A stretch of DNA of 57,822 bases from the NCBI RefSeq assembly GCF_011947265.1, contig NZ_JAATHD010000032.1, forward strand, positions 1-57,822. The letters run 5' to 3'. A model generated the notes under the pieces. It was given only the letters and a program-made list of their open reading frames with translations, was not told the DNA's origin and did not search any database. Positions within the stretch are counted from its first letter, which is position 1, and every line of letters begins with the position of its first letter. A program made the position numbers and the translations under genes. Below are positions 42,043 to 49,718 of this stretch, piece by piece. This DNA is from Paenibacillus sp. HB172176 (lineage in GTDB: Bacteria; Bacillota; Bacilli; Paenibacillales; Paenibacillaceae).

Positions 42043-42693
42043 ATGAACATTCTATTCATGGGTCCTCCGGGAGCTGGCAAAGGCACACAGGCTGAGCGGA
42101 TTGTAGAGAACTTCGGCATACCGCATATTTCTACGGGCGATGCATTCAGACTTGCGATGAAGCAAGGCACGCCGGTAGGCTTGAAGGCCAAAGAATATAT
42201 CGATCAAGGCTTGCTCGTTCCAGACGAGATTACAAACGGCATCGTTAAGGAACGCCTGGCGCAAGACGATTGCAAGAAAGGGTTCCTGCTGGACGGCTTT
42301 CCGCGCACGCTGCAGCAAGCCGAAGCGCTTGATGCGATGCTGAGCGAGCTTGGCCGAAGCATTGACCATGTCGTGAACTTGAAGGTAGATCGCGGATTGC
42401 TGCTTGCCCGTTTGACAGGCAGACGCATATGCAAGTCATGCGGTACGACCTACCACGTCCTGTTCAATCCTCCGAAGGTCGAAGGCATCTGCGACAAGGA
42501 CGGCGGAGAGCTGTATCAGCGTTCCGATGATACGGAAGAGAAGGTCGGTACTCGGTTGGATGAATACACGTCCAAGACCGAACCGCTTCTCAACTACTAC
42601 AACGGTAAAGGTCTCCTGCGTGAGGTCGATGGCGAGAAGGATATTAATATCGTAACAGCGGATATTGTTTCCTGCCTGAAAGGTACATTGTAA
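42043..42693 (+). CDS. adk: Adenylate kinase
   Basis: Adk interconverts AMP, ATP and ADP. The P-loop is GPPGAGKGTQ near residues 7-16, and the AMP-binding region includes STGDAFRLAMK. The lid carries a zinc site with CKSC and a later CDKD (three Cys and one Asp), the Gram-positive pattern. ATG 42043 gives 216 residues; the GTG eight codons earlier adds a non-family start and is rejected. GAGGAAC is the probable binding site. The stop overlaps the map start (TAATG). Confidence 0.96.
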   Translation: MNILFMGPPGAGKGTQAERIVENFGIPHISTGDAFRLAMKQGTPVGLKAKEYIDQGLLVPDEITNGIVKERLAQDDCKKGFLLDGFPRTLQQAEALDAMLSELGRSIDHVVNLKVDRGLLLARLTGRRICKSCGTTYHVLFNPPKVEGICDKDGGELYQRSDDTEEKVGTRLDEYTSKTEPLLNYYNGKGLLREVDGEKDINIVTADIVSCLKGTL

Positions 42694-43457
42694 TGATTAT
42701 ATGCAAATCCGAATCGGAACTGCGTTTAATGAGGGAAGCTGGTCGCATCGTTGCGGAGACGCATCGTTTGATGGCAGCTGCAGTCAAACCGGGCGTTACA
42801 ACTGGCGAGCTTGACGACATTGCCGACAAGTTCATCAGAAGCCAAGGGGCTGTGCCATCCTTTAAAGGTTACAATGGATTTCCTTCCAGCATCTGCGCTT
42901 CTGTGAACGACGAACTGGTGCATGGATTCCCTGGTTCTCGCAAGTTGAACGAAGGTGACATTATAAGCATAGACATCGGCGCGGAGTATGAAGGCTATCA
43001 CGGAGATTCGGCCTGGACCTACGGTGTGGGCAAAATCTCTGAGGAAGCGCAGCGATTGCTTCATGTTACGGAGGAATCGCTGTATGCGGGTCTCGCGCTC
43101 GTCGGACCCGATGTTCGATTGTTTACAATTTCACACGCCATCCAGAAGGTGATTGAAGCAGCGGGCTTCTCCGTTGTACGGGAATACGTAGGGCACGGAA
43201 TCGGCGCGGATCTGCATGAAGAGCCGCAAATACCGAACTACGGCATACCCGATCGCGGACCGCGGCTGAAGCCGGGTGTGGTGCTTGCCATTGAGCCGAT
43301 GGTCAATATCGGTGAACGATATGTCCGGACGCTTGAGGATAATTGGACGGTCGTAACGCAGGACGGCAGCTGGTGCGCTCATTTCGAGCATACCGTTGCT
43401 GTAACGGAGGACGGCTTTGAAATCTTGACCATGCTGCCGAAGCCATCCGGGGTTTGA
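42693..43457 (+). CDS. map: Methionine aminopeptidase, type I
   Basis: This enzyme removes the initiator methionine from new proteins. The five metal ligands are visible: Asp in SIDIGAEYEG, Asp in HGDSAWTY, His in GHGIGADLHEE, Glu in AIEPMVNIG and Glu in FEHTVAVTE. The 254 residues have no N-terminal SH3 zinc domain, as is usual in Bacillales. ATG 42693 shares a base with the adk stop. Its own stop overlaps the next gene, so adk, map, the KOW protein and infA form one coupled block. Confidence 0.96.
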   Translation: MIICKSESELRLMREAGRIVAETHRLMAAAVKPGVTTGELDDIADKFIRSQGAVPSFKGYNGFPSSICASVNDELVHGFPGSRKLNEGDIISIDIGAEYEGYHGDSAWTYGVGKISEEAQRLLHVTEESLYAGLALVGPDVRLFTISHAIQKVIEAAGFSVVREYVGHGIGADLHEEPQIPNYGIPDRGPRLKPGVVLAIEPMVNIGERYVRTLEDNWTVVTQDGSWCAHFEHTVAVTEDGFEILTMLPKPSGV

Positions 43458-43741
43458 TGATGGATGCTCGTCCGCAGATTGGTCAGATCGTCAAGGTGCT
43501 TCGCGGCAAGGAAGAGGAAAGCTATGCTATAATCATCGGTATCATTGACGAGAAATTCGTCTGGATTGCCGATGGAGACAAGCGGCGCTTCGACTCTCCG
43601 AAGAAGAAGAACGTCCTGCATCTGGAGTTGCAGTCCGCCATTAGTCAAGAAGTAACAAACAGCTTGCAAGAAACAAGCAGGGTGACCAATGCCAAGTTGC
43701 GTTATGTGATTCAGAAGTATGCACATGCGAAAGGAGAATGA
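43457..43741 (+). CDS. KOW-domain RNA-binding protein (ribosomal L14e-like)
   Basis: This small protein of about 94 residues has an N-terminal KOW/SH3-like segment (IGQIVKVLRGKEEESYAIIIGIIDEKFVWIAD), as in the archaeal L14e/L27e-like proteins. Bacillales have such a gene at this position between map and infA (ybzG in B. subtilis). The start is uncertain: ATG 43457, overlapping the map stop, or ATG 43460. The stop overlaps the infA binding region. RNA or ribosome binding is inferred from the fold alone. Confidence 0.8.
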   Translation: MMDARPQIGQIVKVLRGKEEESYAIIIGIIDEKFVWIADGDKRRFDSPKKKNVLHLELQSAISQEVTNSLQETSRVTNAKLRYVIQKYAHAKGE

Positions 43742-43743
43742 CG

Positions 43744-43959
43744 GTGGCTAAGGAAGACGTCATTGAGGTCGAAGGCACGGTAATCGAACCGTTGCCGAAT
43801 GCCATGTTCAAGGTGGAGCTGGAGAACGGACATCAAATTCTCGCCCATGTCTCCGGCAAGCTCAGAATGCATTTCATTCGTATTCTGACAGGAGACAAAG
43901 TGGTTATTCAGTTATCGCCTTATGATTTATCAAGAGGGCGCATCACCTATCGGAAGTAG
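43744..43959 (+). CDS. infA: Translation initiation factor IF-1
   Basis: IF-1 blocks the A site during initiation. This single OB-fold protein reads (M)AKEDVIEVEGTVIEPLPNAMFKVELENGH and ends DLSRGRITYRK, 71 residues. I choose GTG 43744, seven bases after AAGGAG (43731-43736). ATG 43738 lies almost on top of that site and would add two residues not seen in the family. rpmJ follows after 44 bases. Confidence 0.96.
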   Translation: MAKEDVIEVEGTVIEPLPNAMFKVELENGHQILAHVSGKLRMHFIRILTGDKVVIQLSPYDLSRGRITYRK

Positions 43960-44003
43960 GCCTTGCAAGAGGCTGCTTGCGACAAGATCGGGAGGTAATC
44001 ACA

Positions 44004-44117
44004 ATGAAGGTTAGACCTTCGGTTAAGCCGATTTGCGAGAAATGCAAAGTCATTCGCCGCAAAGGCAATGTAATGGTTATTTGTGAAAATCCGAAACACA
44101 AACAAAAACAAGGATAA
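44004..44117 (+). CDS. rpmJ: Ribosomal protein bL36
   Basis: This is a 37-residue protein, MKVRPSVKPICEKCKVIRRKG through HKQKQG, in the zinc-binding form with Cys-x2-Cys and a later Cys/His pair (ICENPKH). ATG 44004 has GGGAGGT upstream. It sits between infA and rpsM as in other bacteria. The length matches the family; B. subtilis L36 also has 37 residues. Confidence 0.97.
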   Translation: MKVRPSVKPICEKCKVIRRKGNVMVICENPKHKQKQG

Positions 44118-44134
44118 AGGAGGGACAATAGCCC

Positions 44135-44503
44135 ATGGCACGTATAGCTGGTGTAGATATTCCGCGCGACAAGCGCGTTGAAATCGCCCTGACGTATATT
44201 TTCGGTATTGGCAAAACAACATCGCAAAAGCTGATCGCAGCTGCTGAAGTTAATCCGGACACTCGCGTTCGCGATCTGACGGAAGACGAGCTTGCTCGTT
44301 TGCGTGATGCCATTGACAAAACAACGAAAGTGGAAGGCGACCTTCGTCGTGAAATTTCACTTAACATCAAGCGTCTCACTGAGATCGGCTGCTACCGTGG
44401 TCTTCGTCACCGTCGCGGACTTCCTGTTCGCGGTCAACGTACGAAAACAAACGCGCGTACTCGCAAAGGTCCGCGTCGGACTGTAGCAAACAAGAAGAAA
44501 TAA
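44135..44503 (+). CDS. rpsM: Ribosomal protein uS13
   Basis: uS13 is at the top of the small-subunit head, forms bridges to uL5, and contacts tRNA. The 122 residues start MARIAGVDIPRDKRVEIALTYIFGIGKTT (helix-two-turn-helix) and end with the basic tail GQRTKTNARTRKGPRRTVANKKK. ATG 44135 has AAAGGAGGG upstream. It is followed 19 bases later by rpsK, the standard alpha-operon order; rpsD is not in this region, as in other Bacillales. Confidence 0.97.
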   Translation: MARIAGVDIPRDKRVEIALTYIFGIGKTTSQKLIAAAEVNPDTRVRDLTEDELARLRDAIDKTTKVEGDLRREISLNIKRLTEIGCYRGLRHRRGLPVRGQRTKTNARTRKGPRRTVANKKK

Positions 44504-44522
44504 GAAGGGAGGATAATGGACA

Positions 44523-44918
44523 ATGGCTAAACCTAAAAAAGTCGTACGCACAAAACGTCGCGACCGGAAAAATATTGACTCTGGCGTTGCGCATATTCGC
44601 TCGACGTTCAACAATACAATCGTTACGATCACAGATCCGCACGGCAATGCGATTTCATGGGCAAGCTCGGGCAACCTTGGCTTCAAGGGCTCCCGCAAGA
44701 GCACGCCTTACGCTGCGCAAATGGCTGCCGAATCCGCTGCGAAAGCTGCGATGGAGCATGGCATGCGCGTTGTAGAAGTCATGGTTAAAGGACCAGGCGC
44801 AGGCCGTGAAGCCGCGATTCGTTCGCTGCAAGCAGCCGGATTGGAAGTTAACCTCATTAAGGATGTTACGCCAGTACCGCATAATGGATGCCGTCCGCCG
44901 AAACGTCGTCGCGTATAG
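44523..44918 (+). CDS. rpsK: Ribosomal protein uS11
   Basis: uS11 is on the platform of the small subunit near the mRNA exit. The 131 residues include the core GVAHIRSTFNNTIVTITDPHGNAISWASSG and the conserved C-terminus DVTPVPHNGCRPPKRRRV. ATG 44523 has AAGGGAGG upstream. After it comes a 126-base gap with a promoter before rpoA. Confidence 0.98.
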   Translation: MAKPKKVVRTKRRDRKNIDSGVAHIRSTFNNTIVTITDPHGNAISWASSGNLGFKGSRKSTPYAAQMAAESAAKAAMEHGMRVVEVMVKGPGAGREAAIRSLQAAGLEVNLIKDVTPVPHNGCRPPKRRRV

Positions 44919-44973
44919 TTAAGTCAACGATGGTATCAAATATCTGCAACTTGTGAATAATGGTTGTGAAGGT

Positions 44974-45002
44974 TTGACATACTACGAGGTTTGACATAAT
45001 AG
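44974..45002 (+). promoter_or_regulatory. Internal promoter for rpoA-rplQ
   Basis: TTGACA (44974-44979), a 17-base spacer and TAATAG (44997-45002). The motif TTTGACATA occurs twice here (from 44973 and 44990). It would add transcription of rpoA and rplQ on top of read-through. Confidence 0.6.
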
Positions 45003-45044
45003 TCGACTAGTTAACGGAGCGATGTTTGAAGGAGGGTACTATTA

Positions 45045-45989
45045 GTGATTGAGATCGAAAAGCCGAAAATCGAAACCGTAGAACTGAACGATGAAGGAAA
45101 CTACGGACGTTTCGTTGTCGAGCCGCTGGAGCGCGGTTACGGGACTACGCTGGGAAATTCGCTTCGTCGGATTTTACTGTCGTCATTGCCTGGCGCGGCC
45201 GTAACATCGGTTCAAATCGATGGCGTACTGCATGAGTTTTCTACGGTTCCAGGAGTGATTGAAGACGTTACGGAGATCATTCTAAACCTGAAAGGCCTAT
45301 CGCTCAAAATCCATTCCGACGAGGAGAAGGTATTGGAAATTGACGCGGAAGGCGAAGGGGATATTACAGCAGGAGATATTCGTGCTGATAGCGATGTCGA
45401 AATATTGAGCCCTGATCTTCACATTGCAACCTTGGCTTCCGGAGCGCGTCTCCATATGCGTATATTTGCTAATCGAGGACGCGGCTACGTGCAAGCGGAC
45501 CGGAACAAGAGCGATGATCAGCCAATCGGCGTCATCCCTGTTGACTCCATCTATACGCCAATTACTCGTGTCAATTATAGCGTCGAGAATACACGTGTCG
45601 GTCAGGTTACCAACTATGACAAGCTGACGCTTGAAGTATGGACGGATGGCAGCATTCGCCCTGAAGAGGCGGTAAGCCTTGGCGCTAAGATTCTGACCGA
45701 GCATCTGGACTTGTTCGTCGGACTGACCGACGAAGCCAAAGATGCGGAAATCATGGTTGAGAAGGAAGAGGACAAGAAAGAGAAGGTTCTCGAGATGACG
45801 ATCGAAGAGCTGGATCTTTCCGTACGTTCATATAACTGCTTGAAGCGTGCAGGCATTAACACGGTTCAAGAGCTGATCACGAAATCGGAAGAGGATATGA
45901 TGAAGGTCCGCAATCTGGGCCGCAAATCCCTCGAAGAGGTTCAAGAGAAGCTTGAAGAGCTGGGTCTTGGCCTGCGCATGGAAGAGTAG
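45045..45989 (+). CDS. rpoA: RNA polymerase alpha subunit
   Basis: The alpha dimer scaffolds polymerase assembly, and its C-terminal domain binds UP elements and regulators. The N-terminal domain shows GRFVVEPLERGYGTTLGNSLRRILLSSLPG. The C-terminal domain shows LDLSVRSYNCLKRAGINTVQELITKSEEDMMKVRNLGRKSLEEV, with DNA-contacting residues in place. The length of 314 equals B. subtilis. The start is GTG 45045 after GAAGGAGGG. rplQ follows 40 bases later. Confidence 0.97.
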   Translation: MIEIEKPKIETVELNDEGNYGRFVVEPLERGYGTTLGNSLRRILLSSLPGAAVTSVQIDGVLHEFSTVPGVIEDVTEIILNLKGLSLKIHSDEEKVLEIDAEGEGDITAGDIRADSDVEILSPDLHIATLASGARLHMRIFANRGRGYVQADRNKSDDQPIGVIPVDSIYTPITRVNYSVENTRVGQVTNYDKLTLEVWTDGSIRPEEAVSLGAKILTEHLDLFVGLTDEAKDAEIMVEKEEDKKEKVLEMTIEELDLSVRSYNCLKRAGINTVQELITKSEEDMMKVRNLGRKSLEEVQEKLEELGLGLRMEE

Positions 45990-46029
45990 CACCGAGAACC
46001 AACAAAAGAGCAAGGGAGGGAAAAACGAA

Positions 46030-46395
46030 ATGGCATATCAAAAACTAGGACGTGACGCCAGCGCGCGGAAAGCATTGTTCCGCGATCTCGTTACAGATCT
46101 GTTCCTATATGAGCGCATCCAAACAACGGAAGCGAAAGCGAAGGAAGTTCGTTCGATCGCTGAGAAGCTGATTACGAAAGCGAAGAAGGGCGATCTTCAC
46201 GCTCGTCGTCAAGTAGCAGCATACGTTCGCCGCGAATCCATCGACGGCGGACAGGACGCTATCCAAAAGCTGTTCTCTGAGATCGCATCCCGTTATTCGG
46301 AGCGTGCCGGCGGATACACGCGTATCCTGAAGCTGGGACCTCGTCGCGGTGATTCGGCTCCAATGGTTTACCTGGAGCTTGTAGATCGCGCATAA
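46030..46395 (+). CDS. rplQ: Ribosomal protein bL17
   Basis: bL17 is near the tunnel exit. From ATG 46030 it has 121 residues, MAYQKLGRDASARKALFRDLVTDLFLYERIQTTEAKAKEVR through VYLELVDRA, the short Bacillus form. AAGGGAGGG is the binding site; the upstream open frame overlaps rpoA and is not family-like. A terminator follows directly. In most Bacillales the ECF transporter genes come next, but here truA does. Confidence 0.97.
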   Translation: MAYQKLGRDASARKALFRDLVTDLFLYERIQTTEAKAKEVRSIAEKLITKAKKGDLHARRQVAAYVRRESIDGGQDAIQKLFSEIASRYSERAGGYTRILKLGPRRGDSAPMVYLELVDRA

Positions 46396-46401
46396 GAGAA
46401 G

Positions 46402-46433
46402 AAAGGGTGGACCCTCGAGGCCACCTTTTTTTT
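46402..46433 (+). terminator. Terminator of the S10-spc-alpha run
   Basis: AAAGGGTGG (46402-46410) pairs with CCACC-TTT (46421-46428), and the T-run is eight long (46426-46433). Confidence 0.85.
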
Positions 46434-46510
46434 GTTTTGGCGCAGATTTGCGTAGAGGATGCCAGCCGGGAATTCCAGATGAGTTATACAAAGAAATTGC
46501 AGGTGAAAAC

Positions 46511-47320
46511 ATGCGCAATATTGGATGCAAGGTCAGTTACGACGGAAGCGAGTTTAACGGCTTTCAATCTCAGCCGTACGGCAGAACGGTGCAAGGCGAG
46601 ATCGAAAAGGCTTTAGAGCATTTGACGAATGAGAGCATTATTATACTCGGTTCGGGCAGGACAGATGCCGGCGTGCATGCACGGGGACAGGTATTCAACT
46701 TCCACACGGAATCCACAATACCGACGGAACGCTGGGCGATCGCGCTGAACACAAGGCTGCCGAAGGATATCGTTATTCTGGATGCCTGGGATGTACCGGA
46801 GGCTTTCCATTCAAGGAAGTCCGCGAAGCGAAAGACATATTGTTATACCATCGATCGCGGAAAGTTTCCCGATGTATTCGGCAGACAATATCGCTTCCAT
46901 CATCCCACGCCGCTTCGCGTGGAGGAAATGCGCGAAGGACTGAAGCATCTGGTCGGAGAGCATGACTTCACCTCCTATACCTCCATTCATTCGACGAAGG
47001 CCTCTCATATACGAACGATCTATGAAGCTCGACTGGAAGAGGAGGGGCCATTCCTCCATCTGGTCGTGACCGGCAATGGATTTCTCTACAACATGGTGCG
47101 GGTTATTATGGGAACGCTGCTATGGGTTGGCGAAGGAAAGCTGCTGGCAGACGATATGCTGCGGATACTGGATGGCAAGTCACGCGCGCTTGCGGGTCCT
47201 ACGGCGATGGCGCATGGATTGACGTTGATGGATGTGGAGTATGCTCGCACGAATGACAACCAGTTCCCCCATCCTTATGATCAAGTTAAGGATGAACCCG
47301 AGACCGAGGTCGAAGAATAA
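46511..47320 (+). CDS. truA: tRNA pseudouridine(38-40) synthase
   Basis: TruA makes pseudouridine at positions 38-40 in the tRNA anticodon stem-loop. The catalytic aspartate is Asp52 in GSGRTDAGVHARGQ. Other family blocks are YDGSEFNGFQSQ at the start and FLYNMVRVIMGTLLWVGEGK in the second domain. The start at ATG 46511 (binding site AGGTG) gives 269 residues, about 20 longer than B. subtilis TruA because of an acidic tail (KDEPETEVEE). It lies after a terminator; I could not identify its own promoter in the 77 bases upstream. Confidence 0.94.
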   Translation: MRNIGCKVSYDGSEFNGFQSQPYGRTVQGEIEKALEHLTNESIIILGSGRTDAGVHARGQVFNFHTESTIPTERWAIALNTRLPKDIVILDAWDVPEAFHSRKSAKRKTYCYTIDRGKFPDVFGRQYRFHHPTPLRVEEMREGLKHLVGEHDFTSYTSIHSTKASHIRTIYEARLEEEGPFLHLVVTGNGFLYNMVRVIMGTLLWVGEGKLLADDMLRILDGKSRALAGPTAMAHGLTLMDVEYARTNDNQFPHPYDQVKDEPETEVEE

Positions 47321-47355
47321 CAAAGCCAGCGCTGCGAGGCATGCGCCGGCTTTGT
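47319..47355. terminator. Bidirectional terminator between truA and the LiaG-like gene
   Basis: AACAAAGCC at 47319-47327 pairs with GGCTTTGTT ending at 47356, with GCG/CGC pairing inside. The A-run and T-run on either side serve both converging genes. It includes the truA stop codon. Confidence 0.8.
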
Positions 47356-47387
47356 TTGATTCGTAATCGCGTAAGATGCAGTTCTAT

Positions 47388-48353
47388 TTATTTCAAGGTG
47401 AAATTTCCAGAGCCTGTGCGGACCTTTAATGTTGTCTCGCCGCTTCCGAAAACGCCCTCAAAGGAATCGTGATGATGCTCGCCATGGTAGGAGAACCCGT
47501 CGAGCAAGATATCCCCGTCTCCCGATCCGCCATCATAAGAGACGGCGAGCGACTCAGGCGCATGGTTCAGCTTTATCGTGATATTGCCGCTTCCTGCTTT
47601 CAAATCGGTATCTTGCGTGATATCATCCGTCGTAACGACGATGTTGCCGGAGCCGGCGTTGCCGCTTATGCCGCCTTCCCCATTCGAGATTGCGACGTTG
47701 CCGCTGCCAGAATGAAATTTGATATGCTCGGCATAGTAGTCTTCCAGCTTCGTATTGCCGCTGCTATTATCCAGATCCATCGTATTCGCACGAACATTGG
47801 ATAGCTTCATATTGCCGCTCCCTTGATCAATCGAGAGAGAATCCAGCTCGGAATCTGCTATTGCCACATTGCCCGATCCAGCATCGATGCTGATCGCTTC
47901 CGAGGACAATTGCTCCAGGACGAGATTGCCGCTGGAAATTTCGAGTTGCACTTGTTTCCACTGCTTCTCGGGAAGGGCGACGGTCATTGTCACTTGATTC
48001 CCGATGAAGCCAAAGCTGATTCCCTTGGGTTGATTCGGATCGATCGTCAATTGATTGCCGGATTGCTCGGCATTGATCTTTAGCTGATTGGCAATGTTTT
48101 TACTCGCTTTGCCTTTAATGGCAACAAGCGCTTCCGCGCCCGTTCCTTGCACGACTTCTACATTAATGCTCTTGGAGTTAATAACGAGTTCCTCTGCCTC
48201 ACTGACATCGATAGTCCGTTCTTGATTAACGTCTGTCATGAAGAAGGAGGACAGTCCGGCGAGCGGCGATTTGCCTCCGGATACAATGGCATAAAGAATG
48301 CCGATCATTCCGATTATGATGAGTATAGTGCCAAGCTTTATTCTTCGTTTCAT
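47388..48353 (-). CDS. LiaG-like envelope protein, DUF4097-type beta-repeat
   Basis: This is a 321-residue membrane-anchored protein with a short basic N-terminus and one membrane helix (about residues 8-26), then an extracytoplasmic part. From about residue 140 to the C-terminus it has about ten repeats of SGN/GSGN-type turns spaced roughly 20 residues (ISSGNLVLEQ, AGSGNVAIAD, QGSGNMKLSN and so on), predicting a beta-solenoid. This is the DUF4097 pattern seen in LiaG of the LiaFSR cell-envelope stress system, but no lia genes lie nearby. A His-rich loop (GEHHHDS) is near the end. ATG 48353 has AAGGGAG upstream. Function is unknown. Confidence 0.85.
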   Translation of the reverse strand: MKRRIKLGTILIIIGMIGILYAIVSGGKSPLAGLSSFFMTDVNQERTIDVSEAEELVINSKSINVEVVQGTGAEALVAIKGKASKNIANQLKINAEQSGNQLTIDPNQPKGISFGFIGNQVTMTVALPEKQWKQVQLEISSGNLVLEQLSSEAISIDAGSGNVAIADSELDSLSIDQGSGNMKLSNVRANTMDLDNSSGNTKLEDYYAEHIKFHSGSGNVAISNGEGGISGNAGSGNIVVTTDDITQDTDLKAGSGNITIKLNHAPESLAVSYDGGSGDGDILLDGFSYHGEHHHDSFEGVFGSGETTLKVRTGSGNFTLK

Positions 48354-48385
48354 GGTTGAACGCTCCCTTGCTTGATTATGTAGTT

Positions 48386-48413
48386 ATCTTACCAATTATT
48401 ATATCGGAAGCAA
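48386..48413 (-). promoter_or_regulatory. Possible promoter of the LiaG-like gene
   Basis: On the minus strand TTGCTT (48413-48408) and TAAGAT (48391-48386) are 16 bases apart, about 30 bases from the start codon. The match is moderate. Confidence 0.4.
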
Positions 48414-48509
48414 ACAGGCTGCTGATGTAGCCGCCCATCAGACTTAGGTCTAGGATGCGGCGGCATTGCAATGAAAGTGTGTATGGCATAGCGGCAAGCG
48501 AATTTATAC

Positions 48510-48538
48510 TTGCGTTTGCCTATATATTATAGTATTAT
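48510..48538 (+). promoter_or_regulatory. Promoter of rplM-rpsI
   Basis: TTGCGT (48510-48515), a 17-base spacer and TATTAT (48533-48538), within an AT-rich segment with several alternative -10 sequences. Confidence 0.7.
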
Positions 48539-48544
48539 ATAACT

Positions 48545-48592
48545 TGTGCTTTCTTAGTGGCTATCCCACAGCCCCGACTAAGAACGGCCGCC
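48545..48592 (+). promoter_or_regulatory. Ribosomal protein L13 leader
   Basis: CTTAGT (48553-48558) pairs with ACTAAG (48577-48582), and GGCT (48559-48562) with AGCC (48570-48573), leaving a CCG bulge. Sequence and position just upstream of rplM match my memory of the Firmicutes L13 leader, an autoregulatory element. The 5' untranslated region is about 130 bases. Confidence 0.7.
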
Positions 48593-48676
48593 TGAGCAAC
48601 ACATGAATACCCGATAATCAAATCAACGTTACGTTGTTATAAACGATTAATGTATGAGAACTAAGGAGGATCATCC

Positions 48677-49114
48677 ATGCGTACCACCTATATGGCAAAG
48701 CCAACAGAAGTTGAGCGTAAATGGTTCGTCATCGATGCGGAAGGCAAGACACTTGGACGTCTGGCGAGCGAAGCAGCTAGCCTGATCCGTGGCAAGCACA
48801 AGCCGCAATTTACGCCTCATATTGATACTGGTGACTTCGTTATCATCATCAATGCTGAGAAAATCGTATTGACAGGCAACAAGATGGCTAACAAAATGTA
48901 CTATCGTCATTCCTTGTATTCCGGCGGTTTGAAAGTAACTCCGGCTCACGAGATGGTAAGCAAGAAGCCTGAACGCATGATCGAGCTTGCTGTTCACGGC
49001 ATGCTGCCTAAGAATCGTCTCGGCAACAAAATGAAGCTTAAATTGAAAGTCTACGCAGGTGCGGAACATCCACATCAAGCACAAAACCCTGAAGTTTACG
49101 AGCTTCGCGGGTAA
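48677..49114 (+). CDS. rplM: Ribosomal protein uL13
   Basis: uL13 is an early 50S assembly protein. The 145 residues start MRTTYMAKPTEVERKWFVIDAEGKTLGRLASEAASLIRGK and end HQAQNPEVYELRG; the length equals B. subtilis L13. ATG 48677 has AAGGAGGA upstream. It forms a two-gene operon with rpsI, the usual pairing, and has its own promoter and leader because the inverted LiaG-like gene separates it from truA. Confidence 0.98.
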   Translation: MRTTYMAKPTEVERKWFVIDAEGKTLGRLASEAASLIRGKHKPQFTPHIDTGDFVIIINAEKIVLTGNKMANKMYYRHSLYSGGLKVTPAHEMVSKKPERMIELAVHGMLPKNRLGNKMKLKLKVYAGAEHPHQAQNPEVYELRG

Positions 49115-49134
49115 TAAAGAGGAGGACAAGTTTC

Positions 49135-49527
49135 ATGGCTCAAGTGCAATACTATGGAACCGGTCGTCGTAAACACTCTGTTGCACGTGTACGTCTTGTG
49201 CCGGGTGAAGGACGAATCATTGTTAACAAGCGTGATCTGAACGAATATTTCGGTCTGGAAACATTGAAGCTGATCGTAAAACAACCGCTTAATCTAACAG
49301 AAACATTGAACAAGTACGACGTTCTTGTTATCGCTAACGGCGGCGGAATGTCCGGCCAAGCCGGCGCTATTCGCCACGGTATTTCCCGCGCTCTTCTGAA
49401 AGTTGATCCTGAGCTTCGCCCAGCGCTGAAACGCGCAGGCTTCCTGACTCGCGATCCACGTATGAAAGAACGTAAGAAATACGGTCTTAAAGCGGCACGT
49501 CGCGCTCCACAGTTCTCGAAACGTTAA
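49135..49527 (+). CDS. rpsI: Ribosomal protein uS9
   Basis: uS9 reaches the P-site tRNA with its C-terminal tail. The 130 residues begin MAQVQYYGTGRRKHSVARVRLVPGEG and end GLKAARRAPQFSKR, with the conserved basic terminal -SKR that contacts the anticodon loop. ATG 49135 has AGAGGAGGA upstream. A terminator follows the stop after a short gap. Confidence 0.98.
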   Translation: MAQVQYYGTGRRKHSVARVRLVPGEGRIIVNKRDLNEYFGLETLKLIVKQPLNLTETLNKYDVLVIANGGGMSGQAGAIRHGISRALLKVDPELRPALKRAGFLTRDPRMKERKKYGLKAARRAPQFSKR

Positions 49528-49539
49528 TTTTCTACTCAG

Positions 49540-49576
49540 AATGCCCTTTCTGCTGCAAAGCGGGAAGGGCATTTTT
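49540..49576 (+). terminator. Terminator of rplM-rpsI
   Basis: AATGCCCTTTC (49540-49550) pairs with GGGAAGGGCATT (49562-49573) through a short loop, followed by TTTTT. Confidence 0.88.
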
Positions 49577-49640
49577 GCATGGGAGTGCATAGGCTAATGA
49601 CATAGCGTTCTATTGCAGGCGCGAGCAGCTAAACAAAGCA

Positions 49641-49669
49641 TTGAACATTAAGCACAGAAGGTGTATAAT
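49641..49669 (+). promoter_or_regulatory. Promoter of cysH-sat
   Basis: TTGAAC (49641-49646), 17 bases, then perfect TATAAT (49664-49669). The leader is only about 40 bases, which leaves no room for an S-box or T-box; control, if any, would be by a DNA-binding protein. Confidence 0.85.
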
Positions 49670-49718
49670 GCATTAAACAGACTACTTTACTTGGAATTAA
49701 AAACGGAGGTAAAAATCC

